NCBI RefSeq assembly: GCF_005047355.1
Contig: NZ_SUMC01000003.1
Coordinates: 1-64,000 of the forward strand
Reading direction: 5' to 3'
From: Actinacidiphila oryziradicis
GTDB lineage: Bacteria; Actinomycetota; Actinomycetes; Streptomycetales; Streptomycetaceae
Length of the DNA: 64,000 bases
How positions within the stretch are numbered: the stretch's first letter is position 1; every line of letters begins with the position of its first letter. Of the stretch, positions 38,662 to 49,506 are shown piece by piece. Made by a program: the position numbers and the translations under genes. Under the pieces are notes generated by a model. The model was given only the letters and a program-made list of their open reading frames with translations, was not told the origin of the DNA and made no database searches.

Positions 38662-39193
38662 GCCTCCAGTGTCGCCGGTCGGCGGAGGGCATGCGCCAAC
38701 GGCTGATCGGAGTCCGTAAACCCGGATATCTGTGACATCGCTCACGCTGGGAGAGCCGCTAACGAGGCCGGATAGTAGATGGTGCGCCCCGGCATATGAG
38801 AAGTTTCCTCCCCGCAGTGGACATATCTCTCACAGGATTGCAGGGATGCTGAGTCCGTTCGGTGTTTTAGCCCGCATGTGCGGCGGGGAAGGACTTCTGA
38901 CATCACCACAGGTTCGGCTGGGGAAGCTCCTGGAGCAGGACAGCACGCCGATGGGTCCGAAGACAAACGTCATCCTCGCTACGACCCGACGTAGTAGCGC
39001 ACGGTCGTTGCCCGGTGCGCGCGGCAGTCCTGAGAATGACCGAGCCCGCAAGGCGTTATGGCAGCTCAGGCGCAGATTCCGTGCAGAGCCGGCCGTATCC
39101 GGGACAGAGGAATTGCCGTGCTCAATTCCCGGGTGCCGTGCAAACCGGATCGGGAGCTGAACACCGACGCCGAACTACCGAGTGAGGTCGCGC
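38662..39193. other. Long intergenic region without a supported gene
   Basis: Contains TGAGAAGTTTCCTCCCC at 38797-38813, repeated with one change at 9335-9351. It also has a short dyad CGCTAC...GTAGCG near 38980-39000. Open frames here show no protein pattern. The promoter of the CAP-domain gene must lie near its right end. Confidence 0.4.
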
Positions 39194-39808
39194 ATGAGGA
39201 AGCACCGCAGGAATACGCATTACCGGAAGATAGCCATCGCCGCCATCGCCACAGCCGCCGTCGGCGTGCCTTCGGTCGCTCTGGCGTGCGTGGACCGGCA
39301 GGACAACACGGGCAACGAGTCCTACGGTCACTGGCAGAACGCGTCCTACGCCCAGCGTTGGACGAAGGCCACCACGACCCCGAGCGCCTCGGGCTCCGCC
39401 ACCGCCACCGCCTCCGCCACCGTCAAGGTTTCCGGCGCTGCGGCCCGTGTCGTGGAGCTGGTCAACAGCGTGCGCAGCAGGGCTGGGTGCCCGAACCTCA
39501 CCGTGAACGCGAAGCTGACCATGGCCGCTCAGGATCACAGCGAGGACATGGCGGACTACAGCAACATGTCGCACACGGGCTCCGACGGGTCATCCCCGGA
39601 CGGCCGGATCACCAGCGCCGGTTACCGCTGGAGCTCCTACGGCGAGAACATCGCCTACGGCTACGCCACTCCCGAGAGCGTCATGGCCGTGTGGATGGCC
39701 AGCCCCGGCCACAGGCGCAACATATTGGACTGCTCCTTCAAGGAGATCGGCGTCGGCCTCGCCCAGCCCGGCAGCTACTGGACGCAGGACTTCGGAACGC
39801 CCGGATAA
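39194..39808 (+). CDS. Secreted CAP-domain (SCP/PR1-like) protein
   Basis: 204 residues from ATG 39194 (GAGG 6 bases ahead; GTG 39182 also possible). Signal peptide IAIAAIATAAVGVPSVALAC; the Cys at the cleavage site could be lipidated, but the lipobox is imperfect. A Ser/Thr/Ala linker follows. The CAP domain has VVELVNSVRSRAGCPNLTV, AQDHSEDMADYSNMSHTG, YRWSSYGENIAYGYATPE, and VMAVWMASPGHRRNILD (CAP1/CAP2-like motifs with two His and a Glu). Role of the bacterial family is unclear; hydrolase or metal/ligand binding outside the cell. Confidence 0.92.
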   Translation: MRKHRRNTHYRKIAIAAIATAAVGVPSVALACVDRQDNTGNESYGHWQNASYAQRWTKATTTPSASGSATATASATVKVSGAAARVVELVNSVRSRAGCPNLTVNAKLTMAAQDHSEDMADYSNMSHTGSDGSSPDGRITSAGYRWSSYGENIAYGYATPESVMAVWMASPGHRRNILDCSFKEIGVGLAQPGSYWTQDFGTPG

Positions 39809-39843
39809 GAGGCCGCGAGGTGCCGCAGGCACGGGGCGGCCTC
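39809..39843. terminator. Nested hairpin after the CAP gene
   Basis: GAGGCCGC (39809-39816) with GCGGCCTC (39836-39843), enclosing GTGCC/GGCAC; between convergent genes. Confidence 0.65.
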
Positions 39844-39867
39844 GCGAAGGCCTGCTGTAGATCGCGG

Positions 39868-40548
39868 CTACGCGTGCCGATGAAGGTGAAGGTGGCTACG
39901 GATGCCCGCGCCGCCGGCCGCCGGGCGGTCGGTGAGACGCCCGGCACGGACGCGCAACTGGACGCCGTGGATCACCTCGGTCAGACCCAGGACAATGAGC
40001 CAGATGCCGGCCACCAGGGTGAGCGCGGCGATCGAGCCGAAGGGCGACACGATCAGCACCACACCGGCCAGAGCGGTGATGATGCCGAGGAACAGCTGCC
40101 AGCCCCGGGCCGGCAGACCTTCGGTGGAGATCGCCACCGCGGTCTGCAGGATGCCCCGCAGCAGCCAGCCGAACCCGATCCACAGGGCGAGCAGCAGGAT
40201 CGACTCCGCTGCCCCGCGGAAGCAGATCAGGCCCAGCAGCACGCTCAGTGCGCCGGTGATGAAGCTCAGGGCGCGCATATGTCCCGGTACGTGGGTGCCG
40301 AAGGCACCGGCCAGCTGGAAGACCCCGCTGACCAGCAGGTAGATGCCGAAGAGGACGCCGACAACGGCCAGGGTTTCGCCCGGCCACGCCAGGACGAGGA
40401 CGCCCAGTGCGATCGCGGCCACGCCGGCGGCCAGGAGAACCTGCCAGGCGACATTGGCCAGGGCGCCCAGCGCACCGCCATACGGGCTGTCTTCGGCCGG
40501 ATGGTCGGGCCGTTCGGCATCACGCGGGTTGTCGGAGAAGAAACTCAT
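39868..40548 (-). CDS. HdeD/DUF308 family membrane protein
   Basis: 226 residues from ATG 40548. Six spans in three helical pairs (WQVLLAAGVAAIALGVLVLA, VGVLFGIYLLVSGVFQLAGA, ALSFITGALSVLLGLICFRG, ILLLALWIGFGWLLRGILQT, WQLFLGIITALAGVVLIVSP, LTLVAGIWLIVLGLTEVIHG), matching HdeD-like proteins. The C-terminus is His-rich (SHLHLHRHA). The family is linked to acid resistance in E. coli; in Streptomyces the role is unknown. Confidence 0.88.
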   Translation of the reverse strand: MSFFSDNPRDAERPDHPAEDSPYGGALGALANVAWQVLLAAGVAAIALGVLVLAWPGETLAVVGVLFGIYLLVSGVFQLAGAFGTHVPGHMRALSFITGALSVLLGLICFRGAAESILLLALWIGFGWLLRGILQTAVAISTEGLPARGWQLFLGIITALAGVVLIVSPFGSIAALTLVAGIWLIVLGLTEVIHGVQLRVRAGRLTDRPAAGGAGIRSHLHLHRHA

Positions 40549-42971
<2,423 letters not shown>

Positions 42972-42972
<1 letters not shown>

Positions 42973-43024
42973 GGCCTGTCTGACAAATCCCGCCTGCCCC
43001 GCGACGGGTTTGTCAGACAGGGCC
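42972..43024. terminator. Repeat-derived hairpin after the ketosynthase remnant
   Basis: gggcctgtctgacaaatccc (42972-42991) pairs with its near-complement at 43004-43024. The sequence is a variant of the ends of the 20142-20401 element, so it may be a repeat that acts as a terminator. Confidence 0.65.
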
Positions 43025-43036
43025 CAGGGCGCTGTC

Positions 43037-43087
43037 AAGAGAAGCCTGGCCCCTCACGGAATCCGTGGGGGGCCAGGCTTCTCTTTT
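43037..43087 (+). terminator. Intrinsic terminator with T-tract
   Basis: 17-bp perfect stem (43037-43053 with 43069-43085) followed by TTTT. The loop contains an inner hairpin (CACGGA/TCCGTG). One of the few T-tailed terminators in the window. Confidence 0.85.
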
Positions 43088-43321
43088 GTCACCCGCCCGC
43101 GTGCGCTGTCGTGTCAGACGATCTGGGTCCGACCAAGGGCGTGCAGGGCCCCGAATTCAGCCTCGCCCGGTGCCGGGCGGGCGCAAAAGGCGTCGGCTGT
43201 GGCGCCGAATGTCGCGATGACGACTGCCTTCTTCGGCACGGGGAGCTTTTCTCGCGAAGGGTGTTCATAGTCGGGGCCGCCGGAAGAATTGCTCCTCCGA
43301 TGGCCCCACTGTCGACGCGGG

Positions 43322-43579
43322 TCAGTTCTTGTTGACGCAGGTGGTTTCCGACGCGATGAAGGACCCCAGAGCGAAGCCGTGAATAGGGTTGCCGCACACG
43401 TTGAAAAGCGTCGTGGTCTGCTCCTGCTCGACGTTGCTGAACAAACCGCCGACGGACTTCGCCACGAGCCCGTCGAAGCCGCCGTGGCCACCGTCGCTCG
43501 CGACAGCTCCGCCGGCCGCACCGACAACAGCGGCACCGGCCGCGAAGGCCAGCACTGCGGCCTGGGAGATACGCTTCAT
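43322..43579 (-). CDS. Chaplin-like small secreted protein
   Basis: 85 residues from ATG 43579 (GAAAGGAT ahead). Signal peptide AAVLAFAAGAAVVGAAGGAV then ASDGG. The chaplin-type core is TTTLFNVCGNPIHGFALGSF-IASETTCVN: two Cys spaced as in short chaplins (VNVCGNxxxxxGxxxxxxGNTCVN), though the central part diverges. Chaplins self-assemble into amyloid on aerial hyphae and lower surface tension. Divergent core means it may be a specialised variant. It is followed in the same orientation by another chaplin upstream. Confidence 0.78.
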   Translation of the reverse strand: MKRISQAAVLAFAAGAAVVGAAGGAVASDGGHGGFDGLVAKSVGGLFSNVEQEQTTTLFNVCGNPIHGFALGSFIASETTCVNKN

Positions 43580-43699
43580 GAATCTAATCCTTTCGTTGAT
43601 CACTGCCTGGGCAAATTGATTAACGATGGGCACCTTTGCCGGGTGCGCCATGCCACCCGGATGGCCCTCTCGTGCGATCTTCGCGGCGCCGCCGAGTTC

Positions 43700-43800
43700 C
43701 GTGTCCTCAAACGCCGGACTGGGGCACCTCCTGGGGGCACCTCCCGGCCGAAGGCTGGGGGAGGTAGCTGGGGGCGCTTGAGAAAGGCCGTCCGGCGATT
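43700..43800. repeat. Dispersed Streptomyces palindromic repeat
   Basis: cctcaaacgccggactgggg...ggggggcgcttgagaaaggccg with inner GGGGGCACCTCCC and GGGGGAGG stems, like the interior of the 20142-20401 element. It lies between the two chaplin genes. Confidence 0.5.
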
Positions 43801-43835
43801 GGGGATCGGCGTCCGAGGCGGAAAGCTGGGCCGCG

Positions 43836-44078
43836 TTACCTGTTGACGCAAATGACGTGGGCGGTCGTCTTTCCCACGCCACCCAGCGGGGTGAGGGTGT
43901 TGCCGCATACATTGATCTTCGTGGTGACCGGGATCTGGATCACGTTGCCGCTGAGGAAACCGGTGGCCTTTGCCGAGGCGCCGTCGTGGCCGTCGTGCGC
44001 GACGGCTCCGCCGGCGGCGGCGAGAAGGGCGGCGCCCGCCGCGACGGTCAGCGCGGCGGCCTGGAGAATACGGTTCAT
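43836..44078 (-). CDS. Short chaplin
   Basis: 80 residues from ATG 44078 (GAGAGG ahead). Signal peptide AAALTVAAGAALLAAAGGAV then AHDGHDGA. The chaplin domain is NVIQIPVTTKINVCGNTLTP then LGGVGKTTAHVICVNR, with the two conserved Cys and the IPV-N-VCGN start of the amyloid core. Closely similar signal peptides in this and the 43322-43579 protein point to local duplication. It acts on the hyphal surface during aerial growth. Confidence 0.85.
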   Translation of the reverse strand: MNRILQAAALTVAAGAALLAAAGGAVAHDGHDGASAKATGFLSGNVIQIPVTTKINVCGNTLTPLGGVGKTTAHVICVNR

Positions 44079-44079
44079 G

Positions 44080-44219
44080 TGTCTGTTCCTCTCCTGCTGA
44101 TCCGGGTGTCGCCGACGGCCGGGTTCAAGGCGCCGGGCGTAACGGTGGCCGTGTTGTCGCACGTGTTGACGAACGTCGCCGTCGTGGGCGACGGCGCGCG
44201 GTCTTCGAAAGCGGCTCAT
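44080..44219 (-). pseudogene. Third chaplin, degenerate
   Basis: ATG 44219 starts MSRFRRPRAVAHDGD, in which AVAHDG equals the signal-cleavage region of the adjacent chaplin. The sense then moves to another frame as TFVNTCDNTATVTPGALNPA followed by VGDTR, recalling the chaplin core VNVCGNTVNVxGLLNPAFGN. Signal peptide and second Cys are lost. Confidence 0.5.
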
Positions 44220-44371
44220 GAGCGTTTCCTTTCTTTGGATCAGAGCCTTGCGTCTGATCAACGAATACGCCTGTGGACGGAGTCGCCTCGTAACCCTGAT
44301 GACGGAGCCTCAATTCACGTTCGGCGCAACCCAACCGGCAACATGGCCGGATTTGCCTGATCCTGGATCAT

Positions 44372-45385
44372 ATGAACCGCCTGCTCGCCGTCGCCGGGAC
44401 GGTCCTCGCCGCCGTCTGGTGCTGCGCCGGGGCCGATGCGGCCCCCCCGGCCCCGAGGAGCCCCGTGGGCCAGTCCTTCTGGGCTAACCCCGACAGCCGC
44501 GCCGCCCTCCAGGCACGGTTCTGGGAGGCCCATGGCCGTACCGAGGACGCCGCGCTGCTCCGGCGTATCGCCGAACAGCCCATGGCCACCTGGATCCACG
44601 ACACCGGCCCCGCCGCCGAGGACCAGGTCCGCGACATCACCAGCGCCGCCGCCTACCAGGACCGCGTCCCGGTCCTGGTGGCCTACGACATCCCGCATCG
44701 CGACTGCGGCCTCTACTCCGAGGGCGGCGCCGAGGGCCCGGACGCCTACCGCGCCTGGATCGCCCGGGTCGCGGCCGGCATCGAGGACCGCAAGGCCGTG
44801 GTGGTGCTGGAACCCGATGCCGTCCCCCAGCTCGTCGCTGGCTGCAGGGGAGCCGAACGGAACGACGAAAGGCTCGCGTTGCTGGCCGACGCGATCAGGA
44901 CGCTGAAGGCCCGTCCGGGCGTCAAGGTGTACCTCGACGCGGGCAACGCGGGGTGGATCGCCGATCAGAAGGTCCTCGTGGAGGCGTTGCAGCAGGCCGG
45001 CGTCCGCGAAGCGGACGGCTTCGCGCTCAATGTGTCCAACTTCCAGACCACTCGGGTGAGCGAGGCATACGGCGAGAAGCTCTCCGCCGCGCTGGGCGGC
45101 ACGCACTTCGTGATCGACACCAGCCGCAACGGCAATGGACCCTACGAGGGCGGCGACGCGTACGAGGACGCCGAGACCTGGTGCAATCCGCCGGGCCGCG
45201 CGCTCGGGCAGCCGCCCACCACCGCGACCGGCAACCCGCTCGTCGACGCCTACCTGTGGGTCAAGCGGCCCGGCGAATCCGACGGCTCCTGCCGTGGGGC
45301 TCCGCCGGCGGGGCAGTGGTGGTCCGACTACGCCTTGCGCCTGGCGCGTGCGGCGCAGGCCCGGGTGCCGGTTCCGTCCGGTTGA
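44372..45385 (+). CDS. cslZ: Secreted GH6 endoglucanase of the csl locus
   Basis: 337 residues. Signal peptide LLAVAGTVLAAVWCCAGADA. GH6 motifs: VPVLVAYDIPHRDCGLYSEG, VVVLEPDAVPQL (catalytic-acid Asp), KVYLDAGNAGWI, FVIDTSRNGNGP, WCNPPGRALGQPP, AYLWVKRPGESDGSC. It trims or releases beta-glucan; next to cslA/glxA it is the expected cslZ-type partner for the hyphal-tip glycan. It converges on glxA with a hairpin between, so it is transcribed separately from them. The gene symbol rests on this context. Confidence 0.88.
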   Translation: MNRLLAVAGTVLAAVWCCAGADAAPPAPRSPVGQSFWANPDSRAALQARFWEAHGRTEDAALLRRIAEQPMATWIHDTGPAAEDQVRDITSAAAYQDRVPVLVAYDIPHRDCGLYSEGGAEGPDAYRAWIARVAAGIEDRKAVVVLEPDAVPQLVAGCRGAERNDERLALLADAIRTLKARPGVKVYLDAGNAGWIADQKVLVEALQQAGVREADGFALNVSNFQTTRVSEAYGEKLSAALGGTHFVIDTSRNGNGPYEGGDAYEDAETWCNPPGRALGQPPTTATGNPLVDAYLWVKRPGESDGSCRGAPPAGQWWSDYALRLARAAQARVPVPSG

Positions 45386-45399
45386 GGACGGAACCGGCA
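45366..45399. terminator. Bidirectional hairpin overlapping the GH6 stop
   Basis: 14-bp perfect stem (45366-45379 with 45386-45399), loop ggttga containing part of the TGA stop; serves the convergent GH6 and glxA genes. Confidence 0.8.
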
Positions 45400-45418
45400 C
45401 GCCCGGTCCCGGGCGCTT

Positions 45419-47356
45419 TCACTTCACGTGCAGCCACCGGGCCGTGGAAGGCGTGCCCCGCCCGTCGCGGACGAAAAGCATGTACCAGCCGCTCGGCACA
45501 AGCGTCGGATCCCGCGGGATCGTGACGGCGACCGCCCCGGCGCGGCGCTCGACGGACAGCCCGATCGAGCGCTGCTCGACATCGGTGGCGTGGGTGACGG
45601 CGCTGGGCCGCATGAGGCGGGCGGTGCGGACGGCATCGGGGTCCGGAGTCAGGAAGGAGGCGGTGTCCCCGCGGTACACCTCGGCGGGGCCGGCGCCTAG
45701 GAGCGGCTTGGCGGTCCGGTAGAGGTACGGCGGGGTGTAGACCTCGATGCGCTGCTCGAAGACGCCGGACTGGGTGTCGTCCGTGTCGGCGAAGAGCGGG
45801 TTGGAGCCGAAGACGGCGATACGCCCGTCGGGCAGGAGGAGCGCCTCGGAGTGGTAGTCGCGGCCGACCGTGGGGGCGGCGGCGGTGTGGAAGGCGTCCT
45901 GGGCGGGGTCGTAGAACTGGGCTCGAAGGATGTCGCTGGCGCGCTTGCCGCGGTAGTCGGCGGAGCCGCCGGTGGTGAAGACGTTGTCGTCGGGGGTGAG
46001 GACGGCGTTGAGGTAGCGAGTGCCTTGGGGTAGGTCGGGGCCGCTCCGGTAGCGGGGGTCCTTGGCCTTGAGGTCGACCAGGGCGGTGCGCGCGGTGGAG
46101 CGGTGCGACTCGCCGACGCCGCCCCCGCCGAGGATCATGAAGCGCTGCAGCTGGGCGGGCGGCAGCAGGACGGACGCGGAGGTCTCGGTCTGGTCGGTGG
46201 CGGCGAGGCCGGGGACGGGGGTGAAGGCGTTCTTGTCCAGGTCCCACAGGCCGGGGTGGCGGCCTTCCTCCGCCGGGCCGTAACCCGCGTTGGAGCCGGA
46301 GTAGAAGAGGCTGCCGCCCTGGGTGAGGAAGAGGGCCGGGTAGGTGGGGAAGTAGCGGGTGGGCCCGGCGGACCACTTACGGGTGGCGGGGTCGAAGATC
46401 TCGTTCTTGCCGGGGATGATCTCGCCCATGTCGTCCAGGCCGGAGACGGCGAGTACCCGGCCGTCCCGGAGGGTGACCAGCGTCGGGTACCAGCGGGCCT
46501 CGGCCATGGAGTCGACGGAGATGTACCTCTCGGCGACGGGGTCGAACTCGTAGGCCGCACGGAGCCCCTGGAAGTCCTTCTTGTCGAGCCCGAGCTTCGC
46601 GGCCAGGCCGTAGAGATTGTCGGCGTCCTTGCCCCGGAGGCCGACGATCGCGTACTGGTCGGCGGTGTTGCTGATGCCGCTCTCGCCCCGGATCACCGCC
46701 TCGACGTAGACGCGGGCCTCGCTCGCGGTGACGGTGACCTTCTTGTCCTTGTCCTTGTCATTGCCGGTCTCGGTCTTCTTGGCGCGGGGGACAAGGACGT
46801 CGATCTGGGAGCGGTACTCCTTGCCGGAGGTCCCGCGGAAGAGGGTGCCTTTGGCGAAGAAGCGGGGCTTGTCGGGGTCCTCGTTCTTGATGAGCATCGC
46901 GCCGCCGGCCCGGTTGATGTCGCCGGTGAGCTTCTCGTAGCGGGCGGTGCCGCCGGCGACGAGAAGTCTGCCGTCGGGGAGCTGGGCGTGGCCGGAGCAG
47001 AACATGTCCTTGGGGGTGTCGATCTCCTTGAAGGAGTTGTCCGACGGGTCCCACAGGACGCTCTGGAAGGTGCCGGAGTCGAACTTCTTCTGGTCGTTGC
47101 CGGATCCGGCGATCAGCAGGACCTTGCCGGTGTGCAGAAGAGCGGCGTGGATGGCGTTGATCCGGTAGCGCCGGGGGACGCTGACCAGGTCCCAGTGGCC
47201 GTAGGCCGCCATGTAGCGCGGCTGGTTGATCCGGTACTGGTGGTAGGTGCGCTCGGCGAAGCCGACGGTTGCGGGGGCGTTCATCCCGGCGAGTGCGACG
47301 AGCGCCGTCGCTCCGAGCGCCGTCTTGCGGAACTGCGGGCTGGGACGGTACCTCAC
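45419..47356 (-). CDS. glxA: GlxA-type copper radical oxidase
   Basis: 645 residues, galactose-oxidase-like seven-bladed propeller with an N-terminal membrane/signal segment (ALGATALVALAGMNAPATVG). The cross-linked Cys is in DMFCSGHAQLPDGR. The Tyr-His copper ligands are in TVGRDYHSEALLLPDGR. The third His is in MRPSAVTHATDVEQR. A C-terminal Ig-like domain ends WYMLFVRDGRG. In S. lividans GlxA is needed with CslA for tip glycan deposition and copper-dependent development. GTG 47356 lies 12 bases after cslA, so the two are co-transcribed. Residues match the active enzyme as far as visible. Confidence 0.95.
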   Translation of the reverse strand: MRYRPSPQFRKTALGATALVALAGMNAPATVGFAERTYHQYRINQPRYMAAYGHWDLVSVPRRYRINAIHAALLHTGKVLLIAGSGNDQKKFDSGTFQSVLWDPSDNSFKEIDTPKDMFCSGHAQLPDGRLLVAGGTARYEKLTGDINRAGGAMLIKNEDPDKPRFFAKGTLFRGTSGKEYRSQIDVLVPRAKKTETGNDKDKDKKVTVTASEARVYVEAVIRGESGISNTADQYAIVGLRGKDADNLYGLAAKLGLDKKDFQGLRAAYEFDPVAERYISVDSMAEARWYPTLVTLRDGRVLAVSGLDDMGEIIPGKNEIFDPATRKWSAGPTRYFPTYPALFLTQGGSLFYSGSNAGYGPAEEGRHPGLWDLDKNAFTPVPGLAATDQTETSASVLLPPAQLQRFMILGGGGVGESHRSTARTALVDLKAKDPRYRSGPDLPQGTRYLNAVLTPDDNVFTTGGSADYRGKRASDILRAQFYDPAQDAFHTAAAPTVGRDYHSEALLLPDGRIAVFGSNPLFADTDDTQSGVFEQRIEVYTPPYLYRTAKPLLGAGPAEVYRGDTASFLTPDPDAVRTARLMRPSAVTHATDVEQRSIGLSVERRAGAVAVTIPRDPTLVPSGWYMLFVRDGRGTPSTARWLHVK

Positions 47357-47368
47357 AAGGGCCTTCCT

Positions 47369-49255
47369 TTACGCGGATTTGTGCTCTTCACGCGGGCTCA
47401 TACGGGTTCGTACGGGTTCGCGCGAGGCAGTGCTGCTGTTCGAGCGAGCGGGGCGGGGCGGCGCGACGACGGCCTTGGCCGCGGTGCTGCCACGGCGGGC
47501 ACGGAGCTGGGTGACCTGCCAGGCCAGCGGCGGGGCGATGGAGATGAGCAGCGCCACCGCGGCCCACGTACGCATGGCGACGTGGCTGTGGCCGAGGAAG
47601 AACGATCCGCCCAGCGAGGCGCCGAAGAACGTCGCCCACAGCAGGTGGGTACGGAAGGTCGCGAGCCGGTCGGGACTGGCGGAATCACCCTTCGGAGTCA
47701 CGACGAAGCGCGAGCGGCGGCGCAGCAGTGCCTCGGCGAGCGACCGGGCGTAGATCGGCGCGGAGAGCGCCGACATCATCATGCCGGCCGCGCCGGAGGA
47801 GCCTTTGGGTTCGTGCGGGCTGACGTTGTGGCGGCGGTTCCAGATGTAGAGGCCGATCTGGAGGGCGGCGGCGTCGCTGTAGAGCATCATCCACACCTGG
47901 GAGTCGATGTGGACGCCGGAGGCACCGAGGCCGAGGAAGAGGGCGCAGGAGAGGCCGCCGAGGAACCAGTTGACCGCCGTCATCGGGTAGTACGTCATCA
48001 GGAAGGCGTAGTTGAGGAACTTGCCCGGCGACAGCGTGAACGGCACCTTCCAGAACTGTTTGATCAGGGTTTCGTAGGTGCCGCGGCTCCAGCGGAGCTG
48101 CTGGGTGAAGAAGTCGGTCCAGGAGCTGGGGCCTTCGCCGACGGCGAGGACGTCGGGGGTGTAGACGGAGCGCCATTTGCGGCGGGTGGCGGGGTTGCGG
48201 TGGCGGTGGAGTTCGAGGCCGGTGGCCATGTCCTCGGTGATGGAGTCGTAGAGGCCGCCGATGCCCTTGAGGGCGCTGACCCGTACGACGTTGTTGGTGC
48301 CGACGAACATGGGGGAGCCGTAGGCGTTCCCGGCTCGTTGGATGAGGGCGTGGAAGAGGAACTGCTGGCTCTCGGCGGCCTTGGTGACGGCGGTGTCGTA
48401 GTTGCCGTAGACCTGCGGGCCGACGACGAAGGCGATGTCGGGGTCGCGGAAGTAGCCGAGCATCCGCTCCAGGAAGTTCGGGAGCGGGATGTGGTCGGTG
48501 TCCACGCAGGCCATGAAGTCGTAGTCCTCGCCGTAGGCCTCCAGCCATGAGTTGTAGTTGCCGTGCTTGGTGCGGGCCCGGAAGGCACCCTTGTGCTGGT
48601 TCCATCGCCGGACACCTTTGCGGCTGAAATGGCGCACGCCGAGCGTGTCGCAGAGCCGGCGGACGTCGGGGTCGTTCCCCTCGTCGAGCAGCCAGATGTG
48701 CAGCGGGCCGTCGTGGCGGACCCGTACCGCGCCTTCGAGGGTCGCCCTGAGCATCGCCAGCGGCTCCCTGGCGGGCACGAAGCTGGTGAGAAACGCCACC
48801 CTGGTGCCTGGTTCGGCGGTTACGGGGACCGGGTCGCGGGCGACGAGGGTGGCGTGGGCGTTGGACGCGACGATGATCACCCGGAAGAGCTCGATCAGGC
48901 CGATCGACACCAGCATCACCGTGTCGGCGGCGGTCGCCCAGGCGGGCATGTACTGGCGGTGCACCCAGTGCCGCGGCTGCATCAGCCAAACCAGCAGCAC
49001 AAGGGACAGCACAGGCGCGGCCGACAGCAGCAGCGCGGTCCGCACGCGGTGCCGCCCGGCGGTGAGGAGGCTGCGATATCTGACGCGGTACGGGCGGCCG
49101 GCCGGTGGTTCGGTGAGCGGGCCGGCGAGCCGGCTGAACCGTTCGTAGTCGTAACCCGTGGCGAGGGGCGGGCCGGCCTCGGGGGAGGTGGGGGCGGGCA
49201 CGAGTGCCGGCTGTTGGCCGGTTGCCGGCCGGGCGCTGCTCGGTGTGATCGTCAC
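47369..49255 (-). CDS. cslA: Cellulose synthase-like glycosyltransferase CslA
   Basis: 628 residues, GT2 family. Spans near residues 70-95 and 100-125, then the catalytic domain with VAFLTSFVPAREPLAMLRAT, IWLLDEGNDPDVR, MACVDTDHIPLPNFLERML (DxD), ITEDMATGLELHRH (TED general base) and QQLRWSRGTYETLIKQF (QxxRW). C-terminal spans follow. It makes the beta-glucan at growing hyphal tips. The GTG start at 49255 faces an IclR gene across a 250-bp promoter region. First gene of cslA-glxA. Confidence 0.95.
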   Translation of the reverse strand: MTITPSSARPATGQQPALVPAPTSPEAGPPLATGYDYERFSRLAGPLTEPPAGRPYRVRYRSLLTAGRHRVRTALLLSAAPVLSLVLLVWLMQPRHWVHRQYMPAWATAADTVMLVSIGLIELFRVIIVASNAHATLVARDPVPVTAEPGTRVAFLTSFVPAREPLAMLRATLEGAVRVRHDGPLHIWLLDEGNDPDVRRLCDTLGVRHFSRKGVRRWNQHKGAFRARTKHGNYNSWLEAYGEDYDFMACVDTDHIPLPNFLERMLGYFRDPDIAFVVGPQVYGNYDTAVTKAAESQQFLFHALIQRAGNAYGSPMFVGTNNVVRVSALKGIGGLYDSITEDMATGLELHRHRNPATRRKWRSVYTPDVLAVGEGPSSWTDFFTQQLRWSRGTYETLIKQFWKVPFTLSPGKFLNYAFLMTYYPMTAVNWFLGGLSCALFLGLGASGVHIDSQVWMMLYSDAAALQIGLYIWNRRHNVSPHEPKGSSGAAGMMMSALSAPIYARSLAEALLRRRSRFVVTPKGDSASPDRLATFRTHLLWATFFGASLGGSFFLGHSHVAMRTWAAVALLISIAPPLAWQVTQLRARRGSTAAKAVVAPPRPARSNSSTASREPVRTRMSPREEHKSA

Positions 49256-49283
49256 GAGACCCCCGTAGGCGCAAACTGGTGCA

Positions 49284-49335
49284 GATTATGTGATCGCTAA
49301 TCAGAAGCTAACAAAACGCCTAGCGGATTACGTGA
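49284..49335. promoter_or_regulatory. Repeated GATTAYGTGA sites in the cslA/IclR intergenic region
   Basis: GATTATGTGA (49284-49293) and GATTACGTGA (49326-49335) are spaced 42 bp, four helical turns. The first also forms a GATTA-N9-TAATC dyad. Candidate binding site for the divergent IclR protein or a developmental regulator. Confidence 0.4.
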
Positions 49336-49506
49336 CAGGCTGATTGTCGGCGTGGCGTCGGGGTGAAGCGGGCGCCGCGGCACCCAAACGCATCACGTGC
49401 AAGGCCATTGCTGGACGCGGCGACTGGCCGATACGCTCTGTTCGCGATACCGATCACCTTCCGGAATCTCGAACAAAGTCCTCGGAGAGAGGAGAAGAGA
49501 GCAGAG

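Noticed and set aside
46103..48550. 815-codon plus-strand open frame across glxA and cslA
   Set aside because: It overlaps two firmly identified genes; the Gly/Val/Glu-rich composition is that of reverse-frame shadows.
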